Of a DNA stretch of 37,640 bases, positions 15,001-25,200 are shown piece after piece; the first letter of the stretch is position 1, and each line of letters starts with the position of its first letter. This DNA is from a virus: positions 1 to 37,640 of IMG/VR virus record IMGVR_UViG_3300034418_006594; one strand, given 5' to 3'. The position numbers were made by a program, and so were the translations under genes. The notes under the pieces are model-generated. The model was not told where the DNA came from and ran no database searches. It saw only the letters and a program-made list of their open reading frames with translations.

Positions 15001-18000
15001 TTTTAGAAGAAGTTCCAGAGAATCTATCATACACTAAAAATAACTGCGATGTATTAAAGTATATTACGTCATCTACAACATCTACTGGAGGAATAGGGAA
15101 ACTAAACTTAATATCTAATGGATATGGTTATAAGAACTTACCAATTGTAGATGGAATTTTGACACAAAATGGAAAGGATTCCTACGTTCTTGCAAAATCT
15201 AATAGTGTAGGTAATGTAAATCAGATTAGAATTAAAAACGAAGAATTTGAATATTCATTTGATCCCACATTAAATCCAACTGCATTTGTTTCTCCTAATA
15301 TTATTTTAAATAATTCAAACACTTTAGAATCTATTACCGTCAATAACGGTGGAAGAGGATACACAGAATCTCCAGATGTTGTAATTGTTAATTCATCTAC
15401 GGGAGAAAAAATTGATTCTGGATTATTAACCGCAAACTTGGTTGGCGAATCTGTAAATTCTATAACAATAGAAGAAAATCCAAAAGGACTTCCCGAAGAC
15501 TCTGTTAGATTATTTACTATTAATAATACAAATGGTATAAGTGTTCAAAGAGTAGAATCCAATTCTACTGGCATATTTACTTGCTCTATAACAGTACCAC
15601 CTCTTGGTTTTTCCACATATCCATTTGCTGCTGGAGATCAAGTTTTTGTTGAGGGAATACAAAAATTTAGTTCAAGTGGTTCTGGTTTTAATTCTGAAGA
15701 TTATGGATATGTTTTATTCTCTGTGGATTCTTATATAGAATCATCTCCATATCATAAGGTTGTTTTTGATCTTTCTAGTGTATCTAATGGCGGATTAACA
15801 ACTAATACTGGAATTGCTAAAACCATCCAGGATGGATTTGCGACTTTAATACACGAAGATGAATATCCAACGTTTGATATAACACAAAGAAGATTGAATT
15901 TCAGTATTGGTGAACAGATTGTCTCTAATAACATTGTAAGAGATTTGTTTGTTTCGGATTATGATGGAACTATTCTTAAGGTATTTGGTACTTACGATCT
16001 AAGTTTAAATGAAGTTATAATTGGTAAAGAATCAGGAACAGTAGCAACTGTCAATGAAATTGGCATTAACTCTGGAACATTTAAAATTGGATATTCAATA
16101 CCACAAAATATTGGATGGATTGACGAAGTTGGAAAACTAAATTATGACAATCAAGTTACTCCAGATAATGACTACTATCAAAATCTTTCATATTCAATAC
16201 AGAGCACTAAGGAATATAGTGAAATCCAATCCAAAATTAAACCATTACTACACACTAGTGGATTAAAGGATTTTGCAGATACTGGTATTACCTCAACAAC
16301 AGACGCATCAGATCTTGTAGGAACTGATGAAACAATAGTTGTTCGTGATTTTATAGATGATCTTAGAGTAGATACAATTTACGATTTTGATTTGGTTCAG
16401 GATATTGACATTGATTCGGCAACAGGAAATTCAAAATATCTAAAATTAAAAAATACAAAACTTACAGATTATATCAAAAATATTGGTAATGATGTTTTAT
16501 CCATTGATGATATAAGTGATCGTTTCTCAAATTCAGAAAGTAACCCTAGTGAATTTTTTAACATCATTAAACTCGACTCTTCAAACTCTTATGAAAACTT
16601 CTTAATTCGTGTCACAAGTTCGGATAACAGTGAAATTCAATTCAGCGAAGTTGTAATTTTAAATGATGGAACTAATAGTTATCTTGTAGAAAAGGGTAGC
16701 ATTGTAAATGTGGGAGTTGATACAACTTTACACTCATTGAATGAGCAGTATGGTGAATTTTCTGTAGTAGTTGATGATCTTGGTGATAGTTATCTTAGGT
16801 TTATTCCTGTAGATCCATATGATACAGATTATGATTTAAAACTTGTAAGAAATACCTTTACTTCGTCCTCTGTCGGCGTCGGAACAACATCAGTTGGTTT
16901 CTCAAACTTGGTAAGTTCTACAGGAATAGCGACCTCTGGAATAACAACAAACATAGCCTCATTTAGCACTGCAGATTTTGAGTCTCTATATGCAAATGTT
17001 CAAGTAGTTAATTCCGCAACAAATGATATGAATTTTGTTGAGGTATATGTTTCTGCGGCAGGAACAGATACTTATATTTCGGAATACTATTTTGATTCAG
17101 ATCAAAATCTGAACTTCTCAAATAATTTTATAGGATCATTTGGAGCAAATATTTCTTCTGGAGTTCTAACATTAGATTACACCAATACTTCTTCAGATGA
17201 TAATTTACTGAGAGCAAAAATTGTTGGTTTTGGAACAACATCTACTGGTGTTGGAATTCCTTATAGATTTAAATTGGATAGACAACCAACAGGATCTGAA
17301 AGAACAGTCATCTATCAATCCGATTTTACTGTCGGTGTTGGAACAACTTCAATAGTTTCTGTAGATAAAACCTTATTCAATTCTATAAAATCACTAGTAG
17401 AAGTGAGCATTGGATCTACAAAAGCAGTTCATCAAGTAATGATGATACAAGATGATAATGATGTTTACGTACAACAATCAGCTCTTCTTAGTGTTAGTTC
17501 AAATTCCACATTTGATGATGTATTGGGAATAGGTACTTTTGGTGGAAATAATAGTGGATCAAACCTAGAACTCAACTTCTACCCAGATTCGGAGTTTTCT
17601 GCGGAAAATATTGTAATATCCGCATTTAGTCAGTGTTTTTATAATGATTTAGATACAGAAAATACACCACCAACTCTTAATTATGGAAATATTCAGGAAT
17701 CTGTAGATCTCAAGTTTTACAACGCTATAAATGGTGACAGAATTAATAGATCTAATTTTAATTTAACATCTGGTGGAACTCAAATATTTGTAAAATCATT
17801 CGATCCACAGGATACTTCAGTATTAAACTCCTCTACAGGAACTTTTACAGTACAAAATCACTTCTTTAAAAATGGTGAAGAGTTAATTTACACTCCAAAA
17901 TCATCAATAATTGGAATTGCAACAACTGCAATGACCTATACTGATGGCAGTGTTACAGATCTACTTCCCTCTACAGTTTTTGCAATTGTAAATAACCTAA

Positions 18001-20672
18001 ATGCTGATGTTTTCCAAATATCAACAGTAAGAAGTGGAACAGCAGTAACATTCACTGATCTTGGCGGTGGAAATAATCACCAATTTGAAATGTCTAAAAA
18101 GAATGAGAAATCCATTATCGTCATTGACAACTTAATTCAACATCCATTAATTTTTACAAACATTTCTCACACTTTATCTGAATCTATTGAAACATCTACC
18201 ACTACTTTTAGTTTGAGTGGAATATCCTCCATTAATCCACTCGATATTCTTAAAATAGATGATGAATTTGTCAGAGTCAATAATGTTGGTTTGGGGACAA
18301 CAAGTGTAGGTCCAATCACTAATTCCGGATCGTTTAATTTGGTAGAAACTGATAGAGGATTTGTCGGAACGTCATCAACATCACACACATCTTCAACACA
18401 AGTCGATATTTATAGAGGATCTTTTAATATTGTAGAAAATGAAATACATTTCACAGAATCTCCTAGAGGAAATCCTCAAATTACAAAAACAGAGTCTAAT
18501 TTAGATTTTGATACGTCAACTTTTAGTGGGCGTGTATTCCTGAGATCTGATTATACCACCAATAAAATATATGATGACTTGTCCGAACAGTTTAACGGCA
18601 TCGGAAGAACTTTCACATTACAAGTTGGTGGTGCAAATACAACTGGAATTGGATCTATTGGGGGTAGTGGAATTGTTCTCATAAATGGAATATTCCAACA
18701 ACCAACCACAACAAATAATCCAAGTGGCAATTATAAGATATTAGAAAATACTGTTGTTGGTGTTAGCACCATAGAATTTTCTGGTATTACAAAACCAGAA
18801 ACAGATCCTCTGGAGTATGTTATTTCAGATTATGATGTTAATCAAAATGAGACTCCAAGAGGTGGAATTATTGTTTCACTAGGATCAACACCAGGTCTTG
18901 GTTTTGCACCACTTGTAGGTGCTTCTGTAACTGCCATAGTGGGTGCAGGAGGATCTATTTCTGGAATAACAACTGCACTTCCTGGAGGTTCTTATGGTTC
19001 TGGTTATAATGGATTAACATCTATTGGAGTAACTGTTTATGATCCAACGCAAGATGCTGGTGGTGATCCAGCAATAATAACGGCAACTGTTGGAGCAGGA
19101 GGAACCCTTTCATTCTCAATTGTTGGATCTGGTGGAACTGGATATAATAATCCCAAAGTACATGTTTCTGAACCAACTTATGAAAATCTTTCTGTTATTG
19201 GTGTTTCTAGACTTGGTATTGGCAATACAACTCAGACGGGTATTGGTCTTTCTGTAAGTTTGAAAGTTGGTTCAGTTGGTATAGCATCAACATATTTTGG
19301 AGTGACTGAATTTGATATAACCCGAAATGGTTATTCCTTTAGAAGAGGTGATGTTTTTAAACCTGTCGGACTTGTTACAGACTCTACACTTTCCTCACCA
19401 ATTTCAGAATTTGAACTAACCGTTATTGAAACTTATTCTGATAAATTTGCGGCATGGGAATTTGGTGAACTAGATTTTATAGATTCTATTTCCGATTACC
19501 AAGATGGTGTAAGAACAACATTCCCACTATTTTATAACGGGGAACTTCTAAGTTTTGAGAAAGATCTTGATTCCAGAATAAGTCTGATAAACTGCTTATT
19601 AATCTTTATAAACGGAGTACTCCAAGAACCAGGTATTTCTTATGAATTTGATGGTGGAACATCGTTTAAATTTACAACCGCACCAAAAGTAGAAGATAAA
19701 ATCTCAATTTATTTTTACAAAGGCACAAATTCTGATGTCCAACTTATAACTGGAGTCTCAGAAACTCTGAAAAAAGGTGACATTGTTCAGGTTCTTAAGA
19801 GTAATGATTATCCAGGAATATTGGCTCAAGACAAGAGAACAATATATGATTTATCATTCTCCGATAAATTTGAAACGAATTTGTATTCTGGTCCTGGAAT
19901 TAGCGCAGAGTATAGACCACTCAGTTGGACTAAACAAAAGGTTGACAAAAAGATTAATGGAGAATTAGTATCAAAATCTAGAGACTCAATTGAATCTCTT
20001 GTATTCCCAACAGCAAATATAATAAGTGGTCTGTCCACAAGTGATACTCAGGTATTCGTAGATACTGTTGAATTGTTTAGATATGAGAATCCAGATTTGT
20101 CATCATTCGATTGTTTGATTGTTAATGGAATATCAACCAGTGCTAATGGATCTGTAGAATTAGTATCTAACTTTACAACAATACAAGGTGATTCTGGATC
20201 TATAGTTGGAATAGCATCAACTACCACACCAAATTTGGCAATAGAATTTACTCTAGATTCTTTAGTTTCTTCCAATTTACAAGTTGGATATCCTATTTAC
20301 ATATTTGATACTTTAGTTGGAAATGGCGTAACTTCTATTATAAGTTCAGATAGTGAAGTCATTGGAATAGGAACTACTTATTTGGATAATGTTTATCATG
20401 TTGAGGCAATAAACAACTCAACTGGAATTATTACTTGTCGTGTTCATTCCGCTTCATCTCTCTTAGGAATTAATACAACTGGAACTTCTAGTTATCCAGT
20501 TGGTAGATATTCATGGGGTAGATTGTCAAATACATCTGGTTTGGTTAGATCTTCTAATCCAATATCTATTGGTGTAACTGGAGGATTAGTTTCGGGTTTA
20601 TCAACATATCCAACTATTCAGAGGAGGAATGTTGGTATAAGGTCTACTGGCGCTCTACCTAAACTGTTATAA
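9066..20672 (+). CDS. 7: Giant baseplate wedge protein, gp7 homologue, 3868 aa
   Basis: One uninterrupted frame of 3868 codons occupies the position of T4 gene 7 (1032 residues). Residues about 190-280 (SFYKAKGTDESFRILFNVLY, then a GQTV segment) match, from memory, the C-terminal part of T4 gp7 that reads DFYSTKGIEASYKFLFKVLY and later LVGQTI, supporting gp7 identity. The rest is a chain of beta-rich modules. GFP...DEEIITY...RG modules lie at about 73-136, 317-365, 1504-1575 and 3035-3110. H..xxGD.V.Y modules start near 613, 838, 952, 1460, 1631, 1785 and 2924. GGxGY repeats lie near 744, 928, 1068, 1114, 1153, 1400, 2013, 2090, 3302 and 3351. A YHYH-like domain covers about 1234-1335 and two INGVLQxP modules lie near 3155-3242 and 3471-3558. 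It should form the outer wedge; the extensions may build baseplate arms or receptor-facing surfaces. Translation starts one base after the gp6 stop. Confidence 0.85.
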   Translation: MIQTGFDSRVKVQQIIESQLPSFILEESPNASEFLKQYYISQEYQGGSIDIAENLDQYLKIENLTPEVVVDSSILSSSISSSDSEIQVSSTKGFPKKYGLLKIDEEIITYTGISGNTFTGCIRGFSGITSYHQDLNQEELTFTSSSAASHASNSSVQNLSSLFLKEFYQKLKYTIAPGLEKTDFASELNVGNFLKELNSFYKAKGTDESFRILFNVLYNENPKIVNLEEFLIKPSSSKYERQEVVIVEVISGDNPLNLLGQTVKKSTDDSTSASVSSIEPFNRNSEQYYKLYLFVGNNEFSAIEGNFSITPNTKTVSASSVSSSVITVDSTLGFPQSGTLVSGNNTITYTDKSINQFLGCSGINENISKNSLVRNTDTYFGYEDGDTTKKVEFRILGVLSDFVPTSEDINVSEGDIITIKNVGDLIKNPQNKTYKEVFANSWIYNTSARYKVSEIGSNYVLGSSIDRSSLKVGDRVELLERDTEILAPENNNPHISQIISDNTVKIEGSFTVDSSKVYDLRRKTNFASSSGVSIEYGNDAITSDIQNLYTDGEDFSYVASNSLPSSNISGFSYPYRYTITSNIKSAGISSESNLFDADSDGNYSTIGFSDSAPFLTGDRIYYQPNSTPLVGLDTGSYYVEVLPSNNKRIRLYSSSSFIGGSSFLKFSVPDSGLDLQTFTLYSQRSSEIGIQKTLKKFPLKSKIRNPGKETIPGTTGMLINGVEIGNYKSLDKVYYGPLKSIDVLSGGENYDVINLPTISISSGSSSALAQPVISGSIKEVYIDSQNYDIDKVVSVDISGGNGSGAILEPVVIKRSRDITFDGRTLETGGGISTTGNRITFLNDHNLNNGEQVVYNSNGNFQVVIGIGTSTLINNASYFVKVENNNTVRLFESLTDYNSDSNSVGFSTGTQGIHKFSTVTPKNTISSIKIIDGGSGYTNRKLIVKGSGISTINNSVNFANHGFNTGDLVTYDYETSGISGLSTSNQYYILKVDDDSFRICNAGVGGTSTSDFNRENYAKFSDTGSGYQYFAYPSISVTVKYNPVGFGTSTQTYQEIVTTPIIRGSIENVYLYENGTGYGSTILNYEDTPSLTIKNGKNSSLIPNVVNGQIVSVNIQYGGEEYYSLPDLIVNDLSGSGSGAKLRPVITNGKITDVIVVSTGIGYSSTDTSILVKAAGINAVLSPKIRDLTVNNNYKFGNEILLESNNKLKYTVSGYFDGLRNSFGESSGNISGIIGWAYDGNPIYGPFGYSDPENISSSIARLSSGYTLDTSYVDRPSGFTSGFFVEDYRFTNSGNLDQYNGRFGKTPEFPNGVYAYFASINASGTPTFPYFIGNSYKSQTLDENTTLDQTFDFTNTNLLRNTLPYKVSDNNAGYDFISEIDDITRQKIVVESVTRGGVESFVIKNAGTGYKVNDILNFDNSGTDGGGAYSSISFVEGKEITEINTTVSTYEDSVFTWVDGSKIKVTISPNHTLNDNDYVSISGFSTSLSSLNGVHKINVDVKNSVAISSIPSTASIGGTEIYVSRIPENISVGSSIGIGSETLKVLGLFKNQNIIRVERGLTGTSHNENSSISFLPDSFTIDSQVDFFDSKVNDKVFFNPTESVGFGTTPGQYHLSTFDFGDKSGVTRGIPSKSIYLENHPFKNNQRITYTTNGTNILISTDGVNTSNLPSDLFVINKGSNLIGLKTSLNSSELFYHSGGDDDDLYSFESSYSQITGKVEKIKATVSVSTSHQMSVNDVVELTVNPNLSVGIGTSTSVRVSRNSVTEKLLINPIGFSSTGVNTNTNTITVNNHQLDTGDKIHYSSDSVASGLSTGSYYVFKIDSNTVKLCETYKDSLSIPPVSVSIASTGGESQFLSLINPKIETVKNNNLVFDLSDSSLSGYDFKIYRDNQFKDEFVSTASTSSFNLGYGTTIGTVGAALTISYDSSLPKTLYYNIEKSGFISTADTDVKNYSEIVLVDSLYNGKYNVVAVAATTFDIVLEEVPENLSYTKNNCDVLKYITSSTTSTGGIGKLNLISNGYGYKNLPIVDGILTQNGKDSYVLAKSNSVGNVNQIRIKNEEFEYSFDPTLNPTAFVSPNIILNNSNTLESITVNNGGRGYTESPDVVIVNSSTGEKIDSGLLTANLVGESVNSITIEENPKGLPEDSVRLFTINNTNGISVQRVESNSTGIFTCSITVPPLGFSTYPFAAGDQVFVEGIQKFSSSGSGFNSEDYGYVLFSVDSYIESSPYHKVVFDLSSVSNGGLTTNTGIAKTIQDGFATLIHEDEYPTFDITQRRLNFSIGEQIVSNNIVRDLFVSDYDGTILKVFGTYDLSLNEVIIGKESGTVATVNEIGINSGTFKIGYSIPQNIGWIDEVGKLNYDNQVTPDNDYYQNLSYSIQSTKEYSEIQSKIKPLLHTSGLKDFADTGITSTTDASDLVGTDETIVVRDFIDDLRVDTIYDFDLVQDIDIDSATGNSKYLKLKNTKLTDYIKNIGNDVLSIDDISDRFSNSESNPSEFFNIIKLDSSNSYENFLIRVTSSDNSEIQFSEVVILNDGTNSYLVEKGSIVNVGVDTTLHSLNEQYGEFSVVVDDLGDSYLRFIPVDPYDTDYDLKLVRNTFTSSSVGVGTTSVGFSNLVSSTGIATSGITTNIASFSTADFESLYANVQVVNSATNDMNFVEVYVSAAGTDTYISEYYFDSDQNLNFSNNFIGSFGANISSGVLTLDYTNTSSDDNLLRAKIVGFGTTSTGVGIPYRFKLDRQPTGSERTVIYQSDFTVGVGTTSIVSVDKTLFNSIKSLVEVSIGSTKAVHQVMMIQDDNDVYVQQSALLSVSSNSTFDDVLGIGTFGGNNSGSNLELNFYPDSEFSAENIVISAFSQCFYNDLDTENTPPTLNYGNIQESVDLKFYNAINGDRINRSNFNLTSGGTQIFVKSFDPQDTSVLNSSTGTFTVQNHFFKNGEELIYTPKSSIIGIATTAMTYTDGSVTDLLPSTVFAIVNNLNADVFQISTVRSGTAVTFTDLGGGNNHQFEMSKKNEKSIIVIDNLIQHPLIFTNISHTLSESIETSTTTFSLSGISSINPLDILKIDDEFVRVNNVGLGTTSVGPITNSGSFNLVETDRGFVGTSSTSHTSSTQVDIYRGSFNIVENEIHFTESPRGNPQITKTESNLDFDTSTFSGRVFLRSDYTTNKIYDDLSEQFNGIGRTFTLQVGGANTTGIGSIGGSGIVLINGIFQQPTTTNNPSGNYKILENTVVGVSTIEFSGITKPETDPLEYVISDYDVNQNETPRGGIIVSLGSTPGLGFAPLVGASVTAIVGAGGSISGITTALPGGSYGSGYNGLTSIGVTVYDPTQDAGGDPAIITATVGAGGTLSFSIVGSGGTGYNNPKVHVSEPTYENLSVIGVSRLGIGNTTQTGIGLSVSLKVGSVGIASTYFGVTEFDITRNGYSFRRGDVFKPVGLVTDSTLSSPISEFELTVIETYSDKFAAWEFGELDFIDSISDYQDGVRTTFPLFYNGELLSFEKDLDSRISLINCLLIFINGVLQEPGISYEFDGGTSFKFTTAPKVEDKISIYFYKGTNSDVQLITGVSETLKKGDIVQVLKSNDYPGILAQDKRTIYDLSFSDKFETNLYSGPGISAEYRPLSWTKQKVDKKINGELVSKSRDSIESLVFPTANIISGLSTSDTQVFVDTVELFRYENPDLSSFDCLIVNGISTSANGSVELVSNFTTIQGDSGSIVGIASTTTPNLAIEFTLDSLVSSNLQVGYPIYIFDTLVGNGVTSIISSDSEVIGIGTTYLDNVYHVEAINNSTGIITCRVHSASSLLGINTTGTSSYPVGRYSWGRLSNTSGLVRSSNPISIGVTGGLVSGLSTYPTIQRRNVGIRSTGALPKLL

Positions 20673-20675
20673 ATA
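20668..20675 (+). promoter_or_regulatory. Late promoter TATAAATA for gp8
   Basis: TATAAATA followed by TCT overlaps the gp7 TAA stop and lies 19 bases before the gp8 ATG. The extended form TATAAATATCT recurs at 29536. It would give gp8 and the following genes a fresh start after the 11.6 kb gp7 gene. Confidence 0.7.
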
Positions 20676-20694
20676 TCTAAAAAACTATGTTAAT

Positions 20695-22221
20695 ATGGCT
20701 GCTGTCGTAACAGATCAATTTAGAATATTGAATGCGAATAATTTTGTAGATTCAGTTTTAGATGATAATAATTCATACTATGTGTTTTTAGGTCTTCCAA
20801 ATTCAAGTGTCACTGGATTTGGAAGAACCTCTGATTGGAATACTTCGTCTAGTGGACCACCAAGTCCTACAGATAATTTGCAATATTTGTCTCATTACAA
20901 AGATACTGGATTGTTTGGTAAGAGAGTCACGAGTGCAAACATTAGAAGAGTTATAAGAAAAGTTCAATGGACAACCAACACTGCCTATGACATGTATAGG
21001 CATGATTATAGTGTATCAAATCCAACACCAAATTCCCAAACAAGTAGGTTATACGACTCAAATTATTATGTAATTAATAGTGACTATAAGGTGTATATCT
21101 GTATTGATAATGGATCGTCGGGTACAAATATTACTGGAAGCAGATCAAAATTTGAACCAACATCTACAGATCTGCAACCATTTTCTGCAGGTTCTGATGG
21201 ATACTTGTGGAAGTATTTGTTCTCAATCTCCCCAAGCGACGTTATAAAGTTTGACTCTACCGAATATATTGTAGTTCCAAACGATTGGGCAACTACATCA
21301 GACTCACAAATTCAGTCAGTTAGAGAGGCTGGGGATTCAGACACTAATAATAATCAAATTAAGAAAGTTTATATTAAGAGTGGTGGAACAGGTTATTCTA
21401 ATGGAACATACGATATTCTAGGAGATGGATCTGGTGCTAAGGTTTCTGTAACTGTTGATAGTAATGGTACAATTACATCAACAAACATAACCTCTGGTGG
21501 AAGTGGATATACTTTTGGTATAGTTGATTTAAAACGAACTGGAACAATATCTAGTGCAGCAAACTTAATACCAATCATACCACCATCAAAAGGTCATGGA
21601 TATGATATCTACACCGAACTTGGAACGGATAGGGTCTTAGTTTACTCTAGATTTGATAGTTCAACTAAAGATTTTCCAGTTGATACTAAATTTTCACAAG
21701 TTGGGATTGTGAAAAATCCAAAAGAATATGCAGGTGTTTCTACATTTACTGGATCAACTTATTCTGGTCTATATGCACTAAAATTAGACGCCTCTTATAC
21801 AGGAACACCTACTGTCGGAGAAACAGTTTCCCAAACTCAATCAGCGTCAGAGATTGCAAAAGGATACGTTGCTTCATATGACAGCACCACTAAAGTTTTA
21901 AAGTATTTTAAAGATAGATCACTTTTCCTTACAAATGGTGTAAGTCAAGAAGATAGAACAACTATTGGTGTAAATTCTAAAATTATAGAATTTAATAATA
22001 CTGATAGCATTTCCTTCACATCAGCAACTAGTACCACAGTTTCTGCTGGATTTACTGGAAGTTCTGAAAATGGAGTTAATCTCGGTGTAACCTTTACGGG
22101 TGGACTTGCAAATCCAGAGATAAATAAAAAGACGGGCGATATTATCTACATCGATAATAGACCTGAAGTTGAAAGAAATCTTAGGCAAAAAGAAGACGTT
22201 AAAATCATTCTGGAATTCTAA
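20695..22221 (+). CDS. 8: Baseplate wedge subunit gp8, 508 aa
   Basis: The N-terminal half fits gp8: VTDQFRILNANNFVDSVLDD, then YYVFLGLPNSSVTGFGRTSDW, PPSPTDN, and RRVIRKVQW. A later segment, GSDGYLWKYLFSISPSDVIK followed by EYIVVPNDW, parallels GDGYVWEYLFEIPPD and NEYIVVPWP in T4 gp8. It is longer than T4 gp8 (334). The excess follows the conserved core and includes two GGxGY beta repeats at about residues 223-279 (YIKSGGTGYSNGTYDILGDG and TNITSGGSGYTFGIVDLK). gp8 dimers sit on gp7 in the T4 wedge, which fits its place after gp7. A late promoter precedes it, and the next gene starts five bases after its stop. Confidence 0.88.
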   Translation: MAAVVTDQFRILNANNFVDSVLDDNNSYYVFLGLPNSSVTGFGRTSDWNTSSSGPPSPTDNLQYLSHYKDTGLFGKRVTSANIRRVIRKVQWTTNTAYDMYRHDYSVSNPTPNSQTSRLYDSNYYVINSDYKVYICIDNGSSGTNITGSRSKFEPTSTDLQPFSAGSDGYLWKYLFSISPSDVIKFDSTEYIVVPNDWATTSDSQIQSVREAGDSDTNNNQIKKVYIKSGGTGYSNGTYDILGDGSGAKVSVTVDSNGTITSTNITSGGSGYTFGIVDLKRTGTISSAANLIPIIPPSKGHGYDIYTELGTDRVLVYSRFDSSTKDFPVDTKFSQVGIVKNPKEYAGVSTFTGSTYSGLYALKLDASYTGTPTVGETVSQTQSASEIAKGYVASYDSTTKVLKYFKDRSLFLTNGVSQEDRTTIGVNSKIIEFNNTDSISFTSATSTTVSAGFTGSSENGVNLGVTFTGGLANPEINKKTGDIIYIDNRPEVERNLRQKEDVKIILEF

Positions 22222-22226
22222 AAAAG

Positions 22227-25200
22227 ATGGCACAAAAAACAGACTTAAATATCAACCCTTATTTTGATGATTTTGATTCGGGTAAAAACTTTTATAAAGT
22301 CTTATTTAAGCCAGGATATCCAGTTCAGGCACGAGAACTGACTACTTTACAATCAATACTTCAGAACCAAATTGAATCTTTTGGAAGTTATACTTTTAAG
22401 GAAGGCACAGTTGTAATTCCAGGAAATGTTGCATATGATGGTCAGTTTTATGCCGTAAAATTAAATTCCACCACATTTGGTGTTGACATATCATTATACA
22501 TCAATGAGTTTATAGGTAAAAAAATAACAGGTCAAAATTCAGGAACTACTGCAACTATCCAATATGTTGCTCTACCTGATGGTGACTCAGTTGAAGAAGT
22601 TACAATTTATGTAAAATACGTAGATTCTAATAATAATTTTGTTTTTGATCAATTTGAAGATGGAGAGTCTTTATACGCGGACGAAAATGTAGTTTATGGA
22701 AATACTAATATCAGTGCCGGAACTCCTTTTGCATCTTTAATCAATAACAATGCAACTTCTATTGGATCAGCAGCGTCCATAGGAGAAGGAGTTTATTTCA
22801 TTAGAGGATTCTTTGCAAATGTTTCAAAACAAACAGTAATATTAGACTATTATACAAATACCCCATCATATAGAGTTGGTTTATCTGTACAAGAATTGTT
22901 AATTGGTGCAAAGGATGATTCTTCCTTATATGATAATGCTAAGGGATTTACCAATTTTGCAGCACCTGGAGCAGACAGACTTCAAATAAATTTAACATTA
23001 ACAAAAAAATTAATCACAGATACTAACGATACAGACTTTATAGAACTTCTTAGAATAGAAGATGGAAGAATAAAAAAAATTGAGAATAAAACTCAACTCA
23101 ATAGACTTGGCGATTATATTGCGGAAAGAACATATGAAGAATCTGGTCACTATGCATTAGATAATTTTAAAGTTGCATTGCATAATTCCCTCAACGATAA
23201 ATTGGGAAATGATGGATTATTTTTTGAAACTCAATCAACAGAACAATTAAACACACCATCAGATGATTTAATGTGTGTAAAAGTTTCTCCAGGAGAAGCT
23301 TATGTTGGTGGTTATAATGTAGAAAAAGTTTCTACTACTATTATAGATGTAGAAAAACCGAGAGATACTGCAACCGTATCAACTGCAAATATTCCCTTTG
23401 AGATGGGAAATCTTTTGAGAGTTAATAATGTATCTGGCGCACCAAAACAAAAAGAATCTATTGACTTATTCAATCAATTTGCGGGCGGAGGAACACAAAT
23501 TGGTGATGCAAGAGTCTATACATTTAATTTAACAGGATCTTCCTATCAAGACGAATCAACAAATTGGGATTTGTATCTATACGACATTCAAACATATACA
23601 TCTTTAACATTAAATACACCGGTAATACCTTTAGGATTAATAACGTCATCATACATTAAAGGTAAGAGTAGTGGAGCTAGTGGTTATGCAGTTTCTTCTG
23701 GATCTGGCAGCACTGTAAACATTAGACAAACTTCTGGGACTTTTTCTGTTGGGGAACAACTTACCATCAATGGTATTGATGTCTCTGCCACAGTTTCATC
23801 AGTTATAGTATACGGAACAAGAGATATTAAATCAGTTTCTCAATCTGGTGTATCTGGTTTCCCAACATTTACAGCAGATTCTCTCTTAGATTCTATAAGT
23901 TTACCAAATGGTGTTGTTGCTGGAACTATCAGTGGTGGAAATACATTAGTAAGTCCAGGTAAAGTTTTTACTGGTGTTAAAGTTGGCGACATTATTAGAT
24001 ATCAAACATCATCTGGAGATGAAACATTTAATAGAGTAACTGCAAATAATACCACGTCTCTCACATTAGCGTCTTCTACGACTGTTTCTGGCGTTCATGC
24101 AGGATCTGTTTCTAATGGAACATATTCCTCAATCAAACTCGGAATACCAGTTTTAAGAAATCAAGAAAGAGCATATTTGTATGCAGAACTTCCAGATTCC
24201 AACATTGAGTCTGTTAATCTTTCAGGTTCTACTTTAAAAATATCCGAACAAATTACAGGAGAAACCACAGATTCTTCTGGCGTATTAACTTTTAATCTTT
24301 CGTCTATTAGTGGTATCACTAGTGCATTCTTTGATCCATTTGATGAAGAAAGATATTCTGTTCACTATACAGGTGGTGGAATTGGCACTGTAACATCAGA
24401 TGCTTTTTCAATAAGTTCAAATACCGTAACTATTAATGGATTGACACCATCACAATCAAGCATTGTTGTTAATACGTCTCTGACAAAAAATGGTATTCAA
24501 AGTAAAATTAAAGATTACACGAGAAGTGCTGCTCTAGATGTAATATATTCAAAATATCCACAGTCTGGCGTAGGTGTTAATACTTCTGTCAATGATGGAT
24601 TAACATATAATGCAAATTATGGTTTACGAGTTCAAGATGAAGAAATTTCATTAAATTGGCCAGACGTAGTAAAAGTTCTTGCTATTCTTGAGTCTTTAGA
24701 TGAAAATTCTCCAACCTTAGATCAAATTCAATTTTTCGACACATCTGTTGTAAGTAATGCTATTATCGGAGAAAATATCATTAGTTCTTCTAGTAATGCA
24801 GTTGCAAGAGTTGTTGCTAAACCATCTGCACTTGTTTTATCTGTAGTTTATTTAAATCAAGATAGATTTATTTCTGGGGAATCAGTTACATTAGAGGAAT
24901 CAAATAATACGGTACAAATTCAGTCGTTAACTAAGGGATCATATAAAGATATAACATCTTCCTTTATTTTAGATAAGGGTCAAAAAGAACAATATTATGA
25001 TTACTCTAGATTAATTAGAAGTTCTTCCACACCAACACCATCAAGAAGATTAAAAATTATATTTGATCATTATACAATACCTGCATCAGACAATGGAGAT
25101 GTTTATACTGTATTGAGTTATGGTGATGACAGATTTGCGGAGGATATCCCCGAAATAGGACCAAGAAGAGTAAGAGCATCGGATACCCTCGATTTTAGAC

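Noticed and set aside
9283-20650. Frequent GGATCTGG- and GGTGGA-type DNA repeats in gp7
   Set aside because: They are codon runs for Gly-Ser-Gly and Gly-Gly turns of the protein repeats, not independent DNA elements.
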